Below are positions 45,713 to 53,389 of a stretch of 64,000 nucleotides of DNA, in pieces. The stretch lies in the NCBI RefSeq assembly GCF_001975705.1, contig NZ_CP015093.1, forward strand, positions 496,001 through 560,000. Direction: 5' to 3'. Under the pieces are notes generated by a model. That model ran no database searches and was not told the origin of the DNA. It saw only the letters and a program-made list of their open reading frames with translations. This DNA comes from Salipiger abyssi. Its GTDB lineage: Bacteria; Pseudomonadota; Alphaproteobacteria; Rhodobacterales; Rhodobacteraceae. The position numbers were made by a program, and so were the translations under genes. Position 1 is the stretch's first letter, and each line of letters begins with the position of its first letter.

Positions 45713-45720
45713 GGCCCGCC

Positions 45721-46260
45721 ATGATCGCCCAGAAACAGGTTCGCGACTATATCCGCTCCATCGTCGATTTCCCGCATGAGGGCATCGTCTTTCGCGACGT
45801 GACCACGCTCTTCGCCGATCCGCGCGGTTTCCGCATGGCCATCGACCAGCTGCTGCACCCCTATGCCGGGATGCGGTTCGACAAGGTGGTCGGGCTCGAG
45901 GCCCGCGGCTTCATCCTCGGCGGCGCGGTGGCGCATCAGCTCTCGGCGGGCTTCGTGCCGATCCGCAAGAAGGGCAAGCTGCCTGGCGCCGTGATCTCGG
46001 AAAGCTATACGCTGGAATATGGCGAGGCGGTGGTAGAGATCCATGACGACGCCATCGCCCCCGGCGAACGCATCCTGCTGGTCGACGACCTGCTGGCCAC
46101 CGGCGGCACCGCCGAGGCGGGCATAAAACTGGTGGAACGGCTCGGCGGCGAGATCATCGGCTGCGCCTTCATCGTCGATCTGCCCGATCTGGGCGGGCGC
46201 GCGCGGCTCGACGCGATGGGCATGGATGTGCACGCGCTCTGCGCCTTCGAGGGTCTCTGA
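45721..46260 (+). CDS. apt: Adenine phosphoribosyltransferase
   Basis: Apt converts adenine and PRPP to AMP. The protein has [63 protein letters not shown] and the PRPP loop [20 protein letters not shown]. Length is 179 residues, typical of the family. GAGG lies 6 bases before the ATG, and the gene follows the LysE stop by 8 bases. With mtnP upstream it forms a short salvage operon from methylthioadenosine to AMP. Confidence 0.97.
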   Translation: MIAQKQVRDYIRSIVDFPHEGIVFRDVTTLFADPRGFRMAIDQLLHPYAGMRFDKVVGLEARGFILGGAVAHQLSAGFVPIRKKGKLPGAVISESYTLEYGEAVVEIHDDAIAPGERILLVDDLLATGGTAEAGIKLVERLGGEIIGCAFIVDLPDLGGRARLDAMGMDVHALCAFEGL

Positions 46261-46296
46261 CCCCGAAAAACAGCACCCGGCCCAACTGCCGGATAT

Positions 46297-46363
46297 GCGT
46301 ATTTGAAAAAGAGAAGAAGAGCAGACGCGCCGCCCCTGCCCGTCTTCTCTTTCAAAAATACGC
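46297..46363. repeat. Inverted pair of the AAATACGC motif between apt and phaZ
   Basis: GCGTATTTGAAAAAGAGAAG (46297-46316, with AAG following) faces CTTCTCTTTCAAAAATACGC (46344-46363). They are imperfect inverted copies of the motif at 23525-23546 and can pair over 20 bases or more with a 22-base loop. The pair sits between the convergent ends of apt and phaZ and could end transcription from both sides, although no T-run follows. Confidence 0.6.
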
Positions 46364-46484
46364 CCTTGAAAGACCGCCACGCGTCGCGACGCCGCTCTTG
46401 ATGTATCAGACCGGCCAGAGGCGCCGAGGCCCCCGACAAAGACGGGGGCCGAGACAGGCTGCGCGCCGCAGGCGCACCATCAGG

Positions 46485-47747
46485 TCAGGCCGCGTTGGCG
46501 GCCTTTTTGCGGGGGGTGCCGGCATTGGTGTCGATGAAATCGAGCACCAGCGGGCGGATATTGTTGCGCCAGCTCTTGCCGGCGAAGATGCCGTAATGGC
46601 CCGCGCCCGGCTCCAGATGGCTGGCCTTCTTGCTGTCGGGCAGCCCGGTGCAGAGATCCAGCGCCGCCACGCATTGGCCCGGGGCCGAGATATCGTCCTT
46701 GGCCCCCTCGACGGTCTTCACCGCCACATCGGTGATCTTGCCGATATCCACCTGCTTGCCCGCCACCACAAAGCGGTTCTGCGCGATCTCGCCATTCTTG
46801 AAGATCCGCTCCACGGTCGACAGGTAGAACTCCGCCGTCATGTCCATCACCGCGAGATATTCGTCGTAGAAGCGGTTATGCGCGTCATGATCCGAGCCCT
46901 CGCCGCGCGTCACCCGCAGGATCTGTTCGTTGAAGGCCTTGGAGTGGCGGTCGGCATTCATCGCCACGAAGGAGCTGAGCTGCAACAGGCCCGGATAGAC
47001 CAGCCGGCCGACGCCCTTGTACTTGAAGCCCACCCGCTGGATCATCGATTCCTCGAGCTGGCCCATGGTCACGCGGTTGCCGAAATCGGTCACTTCGGTG
47101 GGCGTGGCATCGGGGTCGATCGGGCCGCCGATCAGCGTCAGCGTGCGCGGCTGCGCGTCCGGATCGAGCTCTGCCAGATAGGCGGTGGCCGCCAGCGTCA
47201 GCGGCGCCGGCTGGCAGACCGCGATCACGTTGGTCTCCGGCCCCAGCGCGCGCATGAAGTCCATCAGGTAGAGCGTGTAATCCTCGATATCGAACTTGCC
47301 GCAGCTCACCGGAATGTCGCGGGCGTTCTTCCAGTCGGTCACATAGACCTCGGCATCGGGGATGAGCGAGATCACCGTCGAGCGCAGCAGCGTGGCATAG
47401 TGCCCCGACATCGGCGCCACCAGCAGCACCTTGCGCGGTTTCTCCTCGCGGCCCTGCACGTTGAAATGAATGAGATCGCCGAAATCCTTTTCGACCACCG
47501 TCTCGATCTGCACCAGGTGGTCCTTGCCGTCGTCGCAGGTGATGCTGCGGATGCCCCAGCTCGGTTTGACCACCATGCGCTTGAAGCTGCGCTCCGTCAC
47601 CTCGCCCCACGCCGCCATCCACGCGATGCCCGGATTGGGCAACGCGGCGAGCGCAGGATAAGAGGCCATGGCCTTGGCTGTCGCGCCAAGCCACTGGTTG
47701 GTGTTGCGAAGGGATTCCATCAGGTCGTAGGTCGCCATGTAACGCAT
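46485..47747 (-). CDS. phaZ: Intracellular polyhydroxyalkanoate depolymerase PhaZ
   Basis: PhaZ degrades native PHA granules to release 3-hydroxybutyrate units. The start MRYMATYDLMESLRNTNQWL at 47747 has AGGAG 9 bases upstream; the frame also offers a site seven codons earlier. VLLVAPMSGHYATLLRSTVI, VYVTDWKNARDIPVSCGKF and VIAVCQPAPLTLAATAYLAE follow. The VCQP motif carries the nucleophilic Cys used by this depolymerase class in place of the Ser of a lipase box. AGHYGIFAGKSWRNNI carries the probable catalytic His. Length is 420 residues. It is divergent from phaC. Confidence 0.94.
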   Translation of the reverse strand: MRYMATYDLMESLRNTNQWLGATAKAMASYPALAALPNPGIAWMAAWGEVTERSFKRMVVKPSWGIRSITCDDGKDHLVQIETVVEKDFGDLIHFNVQGREEKPRKVLLVAPMSGHYATLLRSTVISLIPDAEVYVTDWKNARDIPVSCGKFDIEDYTLYLMDFMRALGPETNVIAVCQPAPLTLAATAYLAELDPDAQPRTLTLIGGPIDPDATPTEVTDFGNRVTMGQLEESMIQRVGFKYKGVGRLVYPGLLQLSSFVAMNADRHSKAFNEQILRVTRGEGSDHDAHNRFYDEYLAVMDMTAEFYLSTVERIFKNGEIAQNRFVVAGKQVDIGKITDVAVKTVEGAKDDISAPGQCVAALDLCTGLPDSKKASHLEPGAGHYGIFAGKSWRNNIRPLVLDFIDTNAGTPRKKAANAA

Positions 47748-47912
47748 GTGCGATATCTCCTGTTTCACGGCTCGACCGGGCTCTCTTCAGCCCTGGCCTG
47801 CACCCCTCCGCTGCACCCAAGACCCACCCGATGTCAAACCAATTCGCCGCTTTGACCGCGGCACTGGCATCGTTATTCTAAGTCTGGGAGAAGATAGGGG
47901 GGATTCGCGCTC

Positions 47913-49706
47913 ATGACAACAAAAGCCGCCACCGTCAGCCCGGAACGCGAGAAACTGGAAGACAATCTCGCGAAAGTCGAGGAATTGACCCAGCGCCTGA
48001 TGGATGCGCTGGCGCATCGCAAACCGATGCCCACCGGTCTCAGCGGTCCCGAGCCCACGCTCTATGCCAAGGCCGCGCAGGCCTATTGGCAGGAATGGCT
48101 CAACAACCCCACCAAGGTGTTCGAGCAGCAGGTCGGGTTCTGGGGCAAGTCGCTGTCGCATTTCATCGAGGCGCAGAAGGCGCTGTCGGAGGGCAAGCTC
48201 GCCCCGCCTGAGGATCCCGGCCCGCGCGATCGCCGGTTCAAGAACCCGCTCTGGGACAGCCACCCCTATTTCAACTTCATCAAGCAGCAATATCTCATCA
48301 ATGCCGATGCGATCCGCGGCGCGGTGGACGAGATCGAAGAGCTCGACGACACCGAAAAGCGCCGGCTGCGCTATTTCGCGCAGCAGATCACCGACATGAT
48401 GGCGCCGACCAATTTCTTCGCCACCAACCCCGATGCGCTGCAAAAGGCGCTGGAGACCGAGGGCGCGAGCCTGGTGAAGGGCCTGGAAAACCTCGTTGCC
48501 GATCTCGAAGCCAATCACGGCGAGCTGGTGGTGCGGCTCGCGGATGAAGACGCCTTCTCCATCGGCGAGAACATCGCCACCGCCGAGGGCAAGGTGGTCT
48601 GGCGCAACCGCATGATGGAGCTGATCCAGTATTCGCCCACCACCGATCAGGTGCGCGAGACGCCGCTGCTGCTCTTCCCGCCGTGGATCAACAAGTTCTA
48701 CATTCTCGATCTGAAGCCTGAGAACAGCCTGATCCGCTGGATCGTCGATCAGGGCTACACGCTCTTTGTGGTGAGCTGGATCAATGCCGACGAGAGCTAT
48801 CGCGACGTGGGCATGGAGGATTACATCGAGGATGGTTTCCTCACCGCCATGCGGCTGGTGCGCGAGATCTGCGGCGTCGAGCGCATCAATGTGGTGGGCT
48901 ACTGCATCGCCGGCACCACGCTGGCGCTCACCCTGTCGCTGCTGAAGAAACGCGGCGACAAGCAGATAAAATCCGCCACTTTCTTTACCGCGCTCACCGA
49001 TTTCAGCGATCAGGGCGAGTTCACGCCCTTCCTCCAGAATGATTTCATCGACGCCATCGAGGAGGAGATCAAGGCGAGCGGCATCCTGAAAAGCTTCATC
49101 ATGGCGCGGACCTTCTCGTTCCTGCGCTCCAACGATCTCATCTACACGCCGGCGATCCGCTCTTACATGATGGGCGAGACCCCGCCGGCCTTCGATCTGC
49201 TCTACTGGAACGGCGATGGCGCCAACCTGCCCGGCCGCATGGCGATGCAGTATCTGCGCGGGCTCTGCCAGGACAACCAGTTCTCGGAGGGCAAGTTCGA
49301 GCTGATGGGCGAGACGCTCGACATCAACGACGTGGATGTGCCGCTGATTTCGATCACCGCCGAGACCGACCATATCGCCGCCTGGAAAGACTGCTATCGC
49401 GGCGTGCAGAAGATGGGCTCGCGCTCGAAGACCTTCATCCTGTCGGAATCCGGCCACATCGCCGGCATCGTCAATCCGCCCAGCAAAAAGAAATACGGCC
49501 ATTACCTAAACCCCGACCTCAAGCTCGATGCCGAGGCCTGGCAGAAGACGGCTGAGTATCATCAGGGCAGTTGGTGGCCGGAATGGGAAGCCTGGCTACG
49601 CAAGCGTTCGGGCAAGCTGGTGCCGGCGCGTCAGCCCGGTGATTCGGAGCATCCCGCGCTCGAGCCGGCCCCCGGAACTTACGTACGCGTAAAGGCCAAT
49701 CAGTAA
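47913..49706 (+). CDS. phaC: Class I polyhydroxyalkanoate synthase PhaC
   Basis: PhaC polymerises 3-hydroxyacyl-CoA into PHA on the granule surface. KAAQAYWQEWLNNPTKVFEQQ and RRFKNPLWDSHPYFNFIKQQYL form the N-terminal domain. LLLFPPWINKFYILDLKPENSL and FVVSWINADESYRDVGMEDY lead to the active-site NVVGYCIAGTTLAL, with nucleophilic Cys331 in the GxCxG lipase-like box. ITAETDHIAAWKDCYRG and LSESGHIAGIVNPP supply the Asp and His. Length is 597 residues, normal for class I. It is followed by two phasin genes. Confidence 0.96.
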   Translation: MTTKAATVSPEREKLEDNLAKVEELTQRLMDALAHRKPMPTGLSGPEPTLYAKAAQAYWQEWLNNPTKVFEQQVGFWGKSLSHFIEAQKALSEGKLAPPEDPGPRDRRFKNPLWDSHPYFNFIKQQYLINADAIRGAVDEIEELDDTEKRRLRYFAQQITDMMAPTNFFATNPDALQKALETEGASLVKGLENLVADLEANHGELVVRLADEDAFSIGENIATAEGKVVWRNRMMELIQYSPTTDQVRETPLLLFPPWINKFYILDLKPENSLIRWIVDQGYTLFVVSWINADESYRDVGMEDYIEDGFLTAMRLVREICGVERINVVGYCIAGTTLALTLSLLKKRGDKQIKSATFFTALTDFSDQGEFTPFLQNDFIDAIEEEIKASGILKSFIMARTFSFLRSNDLIYTPAIRSYMMGETPPAFDLLYWNGDGANLPGRMAMQYLRGLCQDNQFSEGKFELMGETLDINDVDVPLISITAETDHIAAWKDCYRGVQKMGSRSKTFILSESGHIAGIVNPPSKKKYGHYLNPDLKLDAEAWQKTAEYHQGSWWPEWEAWLRKRSGKLVPARQPGDSEHPALEPAPGTYVRVKANQ

Positions 49707-49729
49707 AATCAACCGGTTGCACAATTGCG

Positions 49730-49768
49730 CTGCATCGCAGAAATTTCCCTTGAAATGCTGCGGTGCAG
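49730..49768. promoter_or_regulatory. Two CTGC-N3-GCAG sites (PhaR-type operators) before phasin 1
   Basis: CTGCATCGCAG is at 49730-49740 and CTGCGGTGCAG at 49758-49768, both perfect CTGC-N3-GCAG palindromes, 28 bases apart centre to centre. PhaR, the PHA-responsive repressor of Paracoccus, recognises CTGC-N3/4-GCAG upstream of phaP. The sites end 69 bases before the phasin ATG. phaR itself is not in the window. Confidence 0.75.
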
Positions 49769-49837
49769 CATTCATATTCTAGGGAGCTGATGAATTCGCG
49801 GGGTGGGCCCGCGAGGCAGACAGACAGGAATATGACA

Positions 49838-50284
49838 ATGGCCGCCAAGACCCAAGACTTCACCACCATGATGAAAGACATGATGGGCGCGTTCCCCGTG
49901 GACACCAAAGCCATGGACGAAGCCTTCAAGACCACCGCGACGCTGAACGAGAAGCTCTCCGCCGTGGCTCTGGAAGCCGCTGAAAAATCGACCGAGATCT
50001 CCGCCAAGTGGACCAAGGACACGCTGACCAAGCTGACCGACATGTCCAAGGTCAAGAAAGAGCCGGCTGACTACGCCAAGGCGATGTCCGACTTCGCGTC
50101 GGCTCAGGCAGAAGTTGCCGCCGAGAACATGGCCGCCTTCGCCGAGATCGCCAAGAAGGTCCAAATGGACACCGTGGAACTGATGATGGCCGCCGGCAAG
50201 GACTTCACCGAAGACGCCAGCGCCGCCGTCAAGAAAGCCACCGACGACATGACCTCGGCCGCCAAGAAAGCGACCGCGAAGTAA
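49838..50284 (+). CDS. phaP: Phasin family protein (granule-associated), copy 1
   Basis: Phasins coat PHA granules. The 148-residue protein starts MAAKTQDFTTMMKDMMGAF and is a continuous amphipathic helix-rich protein with FKTTATLNEKLSAVALEAAEKS, PADYAKAMSDFASAQAEVAAENMAAF and VELMMAAGKDFTEDASAAVKKA, matching the alphaproteobacterial phasin family. The ATG at 49838 is preferred over 49832 because the AGGA then lies 8 bases upstream. It follows phaC and has two PhaR-type operators in front. Confidence 0.9.
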   Translation: MAAKTQDFTTMMKDMMGAFPVDTKAMDEAFKTTATLNEKLSAVALEAAEKSTEISAKWTKDTLTKLTDMSKVKKEPADYAKAMSDFASAQAEVAAENMAAFAEIAKKVQMDTVELMMAAGKDFTEDASAAVKKATDDMTSAAKKATAK

Positions 50285-50506
50285 TCGGTTTCCGGGCCTC
50301 TCCTCCCGGGGCCCGGATCAGAAATTGCGCCCCTCTCCTCCCAATCCGGCGCAATGACGTGGGGGCGGGTTCATATTGCGAGCTCGCCCCTTTTTTCTTT
50401 ATTTGCAAAAGCTTGCACGGATGCGGTGCGACCCTTCGCCGGTGACGGCGGAGTCCCGCGCATTTCGTGACGCTTTTCTGAAATCGCGGCTGGCAGCCTT
50501 GCGCTG

Positions 50507-50517
50507 CTGCGCCGCAG
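50507..50517. promoter_or_regulatory. CTGC-N3-GCAG site (PhaR-type operator) before phasin 2
   Basis: CTGCGCCGCAG at 50507-50517 is a perfect CTGC-N3-GCAG palindrome 67 bases before the ATG of the second phasin, nearly the same distance as the proximal site of the first phasin gene (69 bases). Confidence 0.7.
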
Positions 50518-50584
50518 AATGCCACACTCAAGGCAGCGTAAGCCTAGGCGGGGCACCCGCCGCAATTCCGCAAGGAGAGACACA

Positions 50585-51139
50585 ATGGCACTGACGCAAG
50601 ATTTCACGAAACCTTTCAAAGATATGATGGGCAACTGGCCGATGGATTCCGATGCGATGGAGGGCGCCTGGGCGACGTCTGCGGGATTCGGCGAGAAGCT
50701 GTCGAACATCGCGTTCGGCGCGGCTGGCAAGACCACCGATATCTCGATGCAGTGGACGATGGAAACGCTCGGCCGCATGGGTGATATGACCAAGGCCAAA
50801 TCCGACCCGGCGGATTACGCCAAGGCGATGAGCGATTTCGCCACCGCCCAGATGGAAAGCGCCACCAGCCACATGACCGCACTCGGCGAGGTCGCCAAGC
50901 AGATGCAGAGCGAAACGCTCGAGCTGATGATGTCGACCGGCAAGGATCTGGCGGATGATGCCTCGGCTGCCGCCGCGACCACCGCCAAGGCAACCGAAGA
51001 GGCCGCCGAAAAGGCGACCGCCGCTGCCACCAAGCCCGCCGCAGCCGCCAAGCCCGCCGCAGCGGCTCCGGCCAAGCGCAGCACCTCGACCGCGACCACG
51101 CGCAAGACCGGCACGACCGCGTCCAGCAGCACGAGCTGA
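50585..51139 (+). CDS. Phasin family protein, copy 2, with Ala/Lys/Thr-rich tail
   Basis: The 184-residue protein starts MALTQDFTKPFKDMMGNWPM and matches the first phasin along its helical part (ADYAKAMSDFATAQMESATS; ETLELMMSTGKDLADDASAA). After about residue 120 it adds a low-complexity tail, AEKATAAATKPAAAAKPAAA then PAKRSTSTATTRKTGTTASS, rich in Ala, Lys, Thr and Pro. Such tails can bind DNA or nucleoid, as known for PhaM/PhaF-type granule proteins, but that is not shown here. AGGAG precedes the ATG. Confidence 0.88.
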   Translation: MALTQDFTKPFKDMMGNWPMDSDAMEGAWATSAGFGEKLSNIAFGAAGKTTDISMQWTMETLGRMGDMTKAKSDPADYAKAMSDFATAQMESATSHMTALGEVAKQMQSETLELMMSTGKDLADDASAAAATTAKATEEAAEKATAAATKPAAAAKPAAAAPAKRSTSTATTRKTGTTASSSTS

Positions 51140-51162
51140 GCGCGCAGACAGCGCTGAAACGG

Positions 51163-51193
51163 AAAACGCGGCCTCCGGGGCCGCGTTTTTTTT
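51163..51193. terminator. Strong terminator between phasin 2 and scoB
   Basis: AAAACGCGGCC (51163-51173) pairs with GGCCGCGTTTT (51179-51189) around a TCCGG loop, and eight T follow the GC stem on the plus strand. It lies 24 bases past the phasin stop. On the minus strand the stem ends in four T, so it could also stop scoB transcription. Confidence 0.9.
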
Positions 51194-51214
51194 GGTTTCA
51201 CTAAGATACCGCGA

Positions 51215-51841
51215 TCAGTTGACGATGGTCGCCTCGGTGGCGGCGCGCAGCTCGTCCTCTGTCACGCCATCGGCCAGCTCGACGATCTTCAGCCCGCCTT
51301 CCACCACATCAAGCACACCGAGATTGGTGATGATGCGGTTGACCACACCGGTGCCGGTCAGCGGCAGGGTGCAGGCCTTCAGCACCTTGCTTTCGCCGTG
51401 CTTGTTGGTGTGGTCCATCACCACCACCACGCGGCCCACGCCGGCCACCAGATCCATGGCGCCGCCCATGCCCTTGACCAGCTTGCCCGGGATCATCCAG
51501 TTCGCCAGGTCGCCGTTCTCGGCCACTTCCATGGCGCCCAGGATCGCCGCCGCGATCTTGCCGCCCCGGATCATGCCAAAGGACATGGCGCTGTCGAAAT
51601 AGGCCGTCTTGGGCAGCTCTGTGATGGTCTGCTTGCCGGCATTGATCAGGTCGGGATCCTCCTCGCCCTCATAGGGAAAGGGGCCCATGCCCAGCATGCC
51701 GTTTTCCGATTGCAGCGTGATCTCCTTGTCGCCCACATAGTTGGCGACCAGCGTCGGGATACCGATGCCGAGATTCACATACATGCCGTCTTCGAGTTCC
51801 TCGGCCGCCCGTGCGGCCATCTGATTGCGATCCCAGGGCAT
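51215..51841 (-). CDS. scoB: 3-oxoacid (acetoacetate) CoA-transferase subunit B
   Basis: The enzyme moves CoA from succinyl-CoA (or another donor) to acetoacetate. The 208-residue subunit has MAARAAEELEDGMYVNLGIGIPTLVANYV and LQSENGMLGMGPFP, in which the Glu of ENGMLG is the catalytic residue that forms the CoA thioester. GKLVKGMGGAMDLVAGVGRVVVV is the conserved C-terminal half. Its ATG overlaps the scoA TAA by one base. The location after the phasins suggests use of acetoacetate from PHA turnover. Confidence 0.94.
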   Translation of the reverse strand: MPWDRNQMAARAAEELEDGMYVNLGIGIPTLVANYVGDKEITLQSENGMLGMGPFPYEGEEDPDLINAGKQTITELPKTAYFDSAMSFGMIRGGKIAAAILGAMEVAENGDLANWMIPGKLVKGMGGAMDLVAGVGRVVVVMDHTNKHGESKVLKACTLPLTGTGVVNRIITNLGVLDVVEGGLKIVELADGVTEDELRAATEATIVN

Positions 51842-52545
51842 TACGCCTCCTCCCGGCTGCGCGTGGTGACTTTCTCGATCCGCTTCTCATGCTCGCCTTT
51901 GATGATGCGGTGCACAAAGATGCCCGGCAGGTGAATGTGATCGGGATCCAGCTCTCCGGGCTCGACGATCTCCTCGACCTCCATCACGCAGATCTTGCCG
52001 CACATCGCCGCCGGCGGGTTGAAGTTGCGCGCGGTCTTGCGGAAGACGCAGTTGCCCGTGGTGTCGGCCTTCCACGCCTTGACGATGGAGAGATCGGCAA
52101 AGATCCCCTCTTCGAGGATGTAATCCTCGCCGCCGAACTGCTTGACCTCCTTGCCCTCGGCGATCTGGGTGCCGACGCCGGTCTTGGTGTAAAAGCCCGG
52201 GATGCCACAGCCCGCGGCGCGCATGCGCTCGGCCAGCGTGCCCTGCGGGTTGAACTCCAGCTCCAGCTCGCCGCTCAGATACTGGCGCATGAACTCGGCA
52301 TTCTCGCCCACATAGGAGGACATCATCTTCTTGATCTGCTTGGTATCGAGCAGCTTGCCGAGGCCGAACCCGTCGACACCGCAATTGTTCGAGGCGATGG
52401 TCAGATCCTTGACGCCGCTCTCGACAACGGCGTCGATCAGCAATTCGGGAATGCCGCAGAGGCCGAAGCCGCCGGCAGCGATCAGCATCCCGTCCTCGAG
52501 CAGGCCGTCCAGCGCTTCTGCTGCCGAGCCATAGACCTTCTTCAT
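51841..52545 (-). CDS. scoA: 3-oxoacid (acetoacetate) CoA-transferase subunit A
   Basis: The 234-residue subunit begins [20 protein letters not shown] with GGAGGGGAG 6 bases upstream. [20 protein letters not shown] is the glycine-rich CoA-binding motif, followed by [39 protein letters not shown] and [19 protein letters not shown] are family segments. It pairs with scoB as a heterodimeric SCOT-type enzyme. The longer frame upstream lacks similarity. Confidence 0.94.
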   Translation of the reverse strand: MKKVYGSAAEALDGLLEDGMLIAAGGFGLCGIPELLIDAVVESGVKDLTIASNNCGVDGFGLGKLLDTKQIKKMMSSYVGENAEFMRQYLSGELELEFNPQGTLAERMRAAGCGIPGFYTKTGVGTQIAEGKEVKQFGGEDYILEEGIFADLSIVKAWKADTTGNCVFRKTARNFNPPAAMCGKICVMEVEEIVEPGELDPDHIHLPGIFVHRIIKGEHEKRIEKVTTRSREEA

Positions 52546-52658
52546 GGAAATCTCCCCTCCTGAAGCTATCGGGCATTTTGTGCCGTGCGACAGGTCCAGA
52601 GTCAACGAAGGCGGCGCCATTGCGACACCGCCTTTACGTCCCGATCACTACGGTCGCC

Positions 52659-53213
52659 TCAGATCACCCGCACCTGCGTGCCGATGGGGCAAAGTGCGTA
52701 AAGTTCAGCGATTTTTTCATTGTAGAGCCCGATGCATCCGTCCGAGCTGCGACGCCCGATCTTGCGGGTGTCATGGGTGCCATGGATGATGTAGGCGGGC
52801 CAGCCCAGATACATCGCATGGGTGCCCAGCGGGTTGTCCGGCCCGGGCGGGATCGGCTTCCAGTCGGGGAAGCGTTCGAGCTGCGACGCCGTTGGCGTCC
52901 AGGACGGGCCGACCACCTTGCGCACGATTTCCGTATAGCCGCGTTTGGTCAGCTCGTCGGTCTTGGGAACGGAGGTCGGATAGACGCGATAGTCGCGCCC
53001 GTCTCCGGACCAGAAATGCAGCGCGCGCGAATTGGTGTCGGCAACGATGCTGGCGACACCCAGCGTCTCGAAATGGTCACGCCAATCCTGCATGGTGAAG
53101 CTGGAAATGTTGTGGCGTATGAGCGGCTTTGCCTGGGCCGGAAGCGCCGGGGCCAAAACCATGGCACCTGCCGCACCAAGCAGCGTGCGGCGTGAGTATG
53201 TTCGAGCGGACAT
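52659..53213 (-). CDS. L,D-transpeptidase (YkuD domain), Tat-type export signal
   Basis: The 184-residue protein starts MSARTYSRRTLLGAAGAMVLA, a signal with the twin-arginine pattern SRRTLL and a cleavage site near AQA. The YkuD domain includes GPSWTPTASQL, PPGPDNPLGTHAMYLGWPAY, IHGTHDTRKIGRRSSDGCIGLYN with the catalytic Cys. The usual SHGC before the Cys is SDGC here. The family forms 3-3 peptidoglycan cross-links or attaches proteins to peptidoglycan. AAGG lies about 8 bases before this ATG; a start nine codons earlier is possible. Confidence 0.9.
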   Translation of the reverse strand: MSARTYSRRTLLGAAGAMVLAPALPAQAKPLIRHNISSFTMQDWRDHFETLGVASIVADTNSRALHFWSGDGRDYRVYPTSVPKTDELTKRGYTEIVRKVVGPSWTPTASQLERFPDWKPIPPGPDNPLGTHAMYLGWPAYIIHGTHDTRKIGRRSSDGCIGLYNEKIAELYALCPIGTQVRVI

Positions 53214-53322
53214 CACTTTGCCCTTCTTGATTATCATCTGAGAGTACTGCCCATCACTTGGGGCAGATACATAGCATTTTCCAAACACATTATCTTGCAA
53301 AATGTTCCATACCACATGTCAC

Positions 53323-53357
53323 AAGCCGCCCGGGCGTAGTGGCGCCGGGCGGCTTTT
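53323..53357. terminator. GC-rich hairpin between topA and the L,D-transpeptidase gene
   Basis: AAGCCGCCCGG (53323-53333) pairs with CCGGGCGGCTT (53345-53355), then TT. The T-run is only four bases and lies on the plus strand. It is 33 bases past the topA stop, so a terminator for topA is plausible though its minus-strand T-run is poor. Confidence 0.55.
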
Positions 53358-53389
53358 AGAGGGCGGTCGACGGGCGCTGGCGCGCCAGA

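Noticed and set aside
47748..47912. Direct CTGCACC repeats in the phaZ-phaC gap as PhaR operators
   Set aside because: They are direct copies (CTGCACCCC and CTGCACCC) and lack the inverted GCAG half needed for the known site.
53323..53357. GC hairpin considered as the start of a plus-strand transcript's terminator
   Set aside because: No plus-strand gene lies upstream; it is more simply the hairpin after topA, kept at modest confidence.
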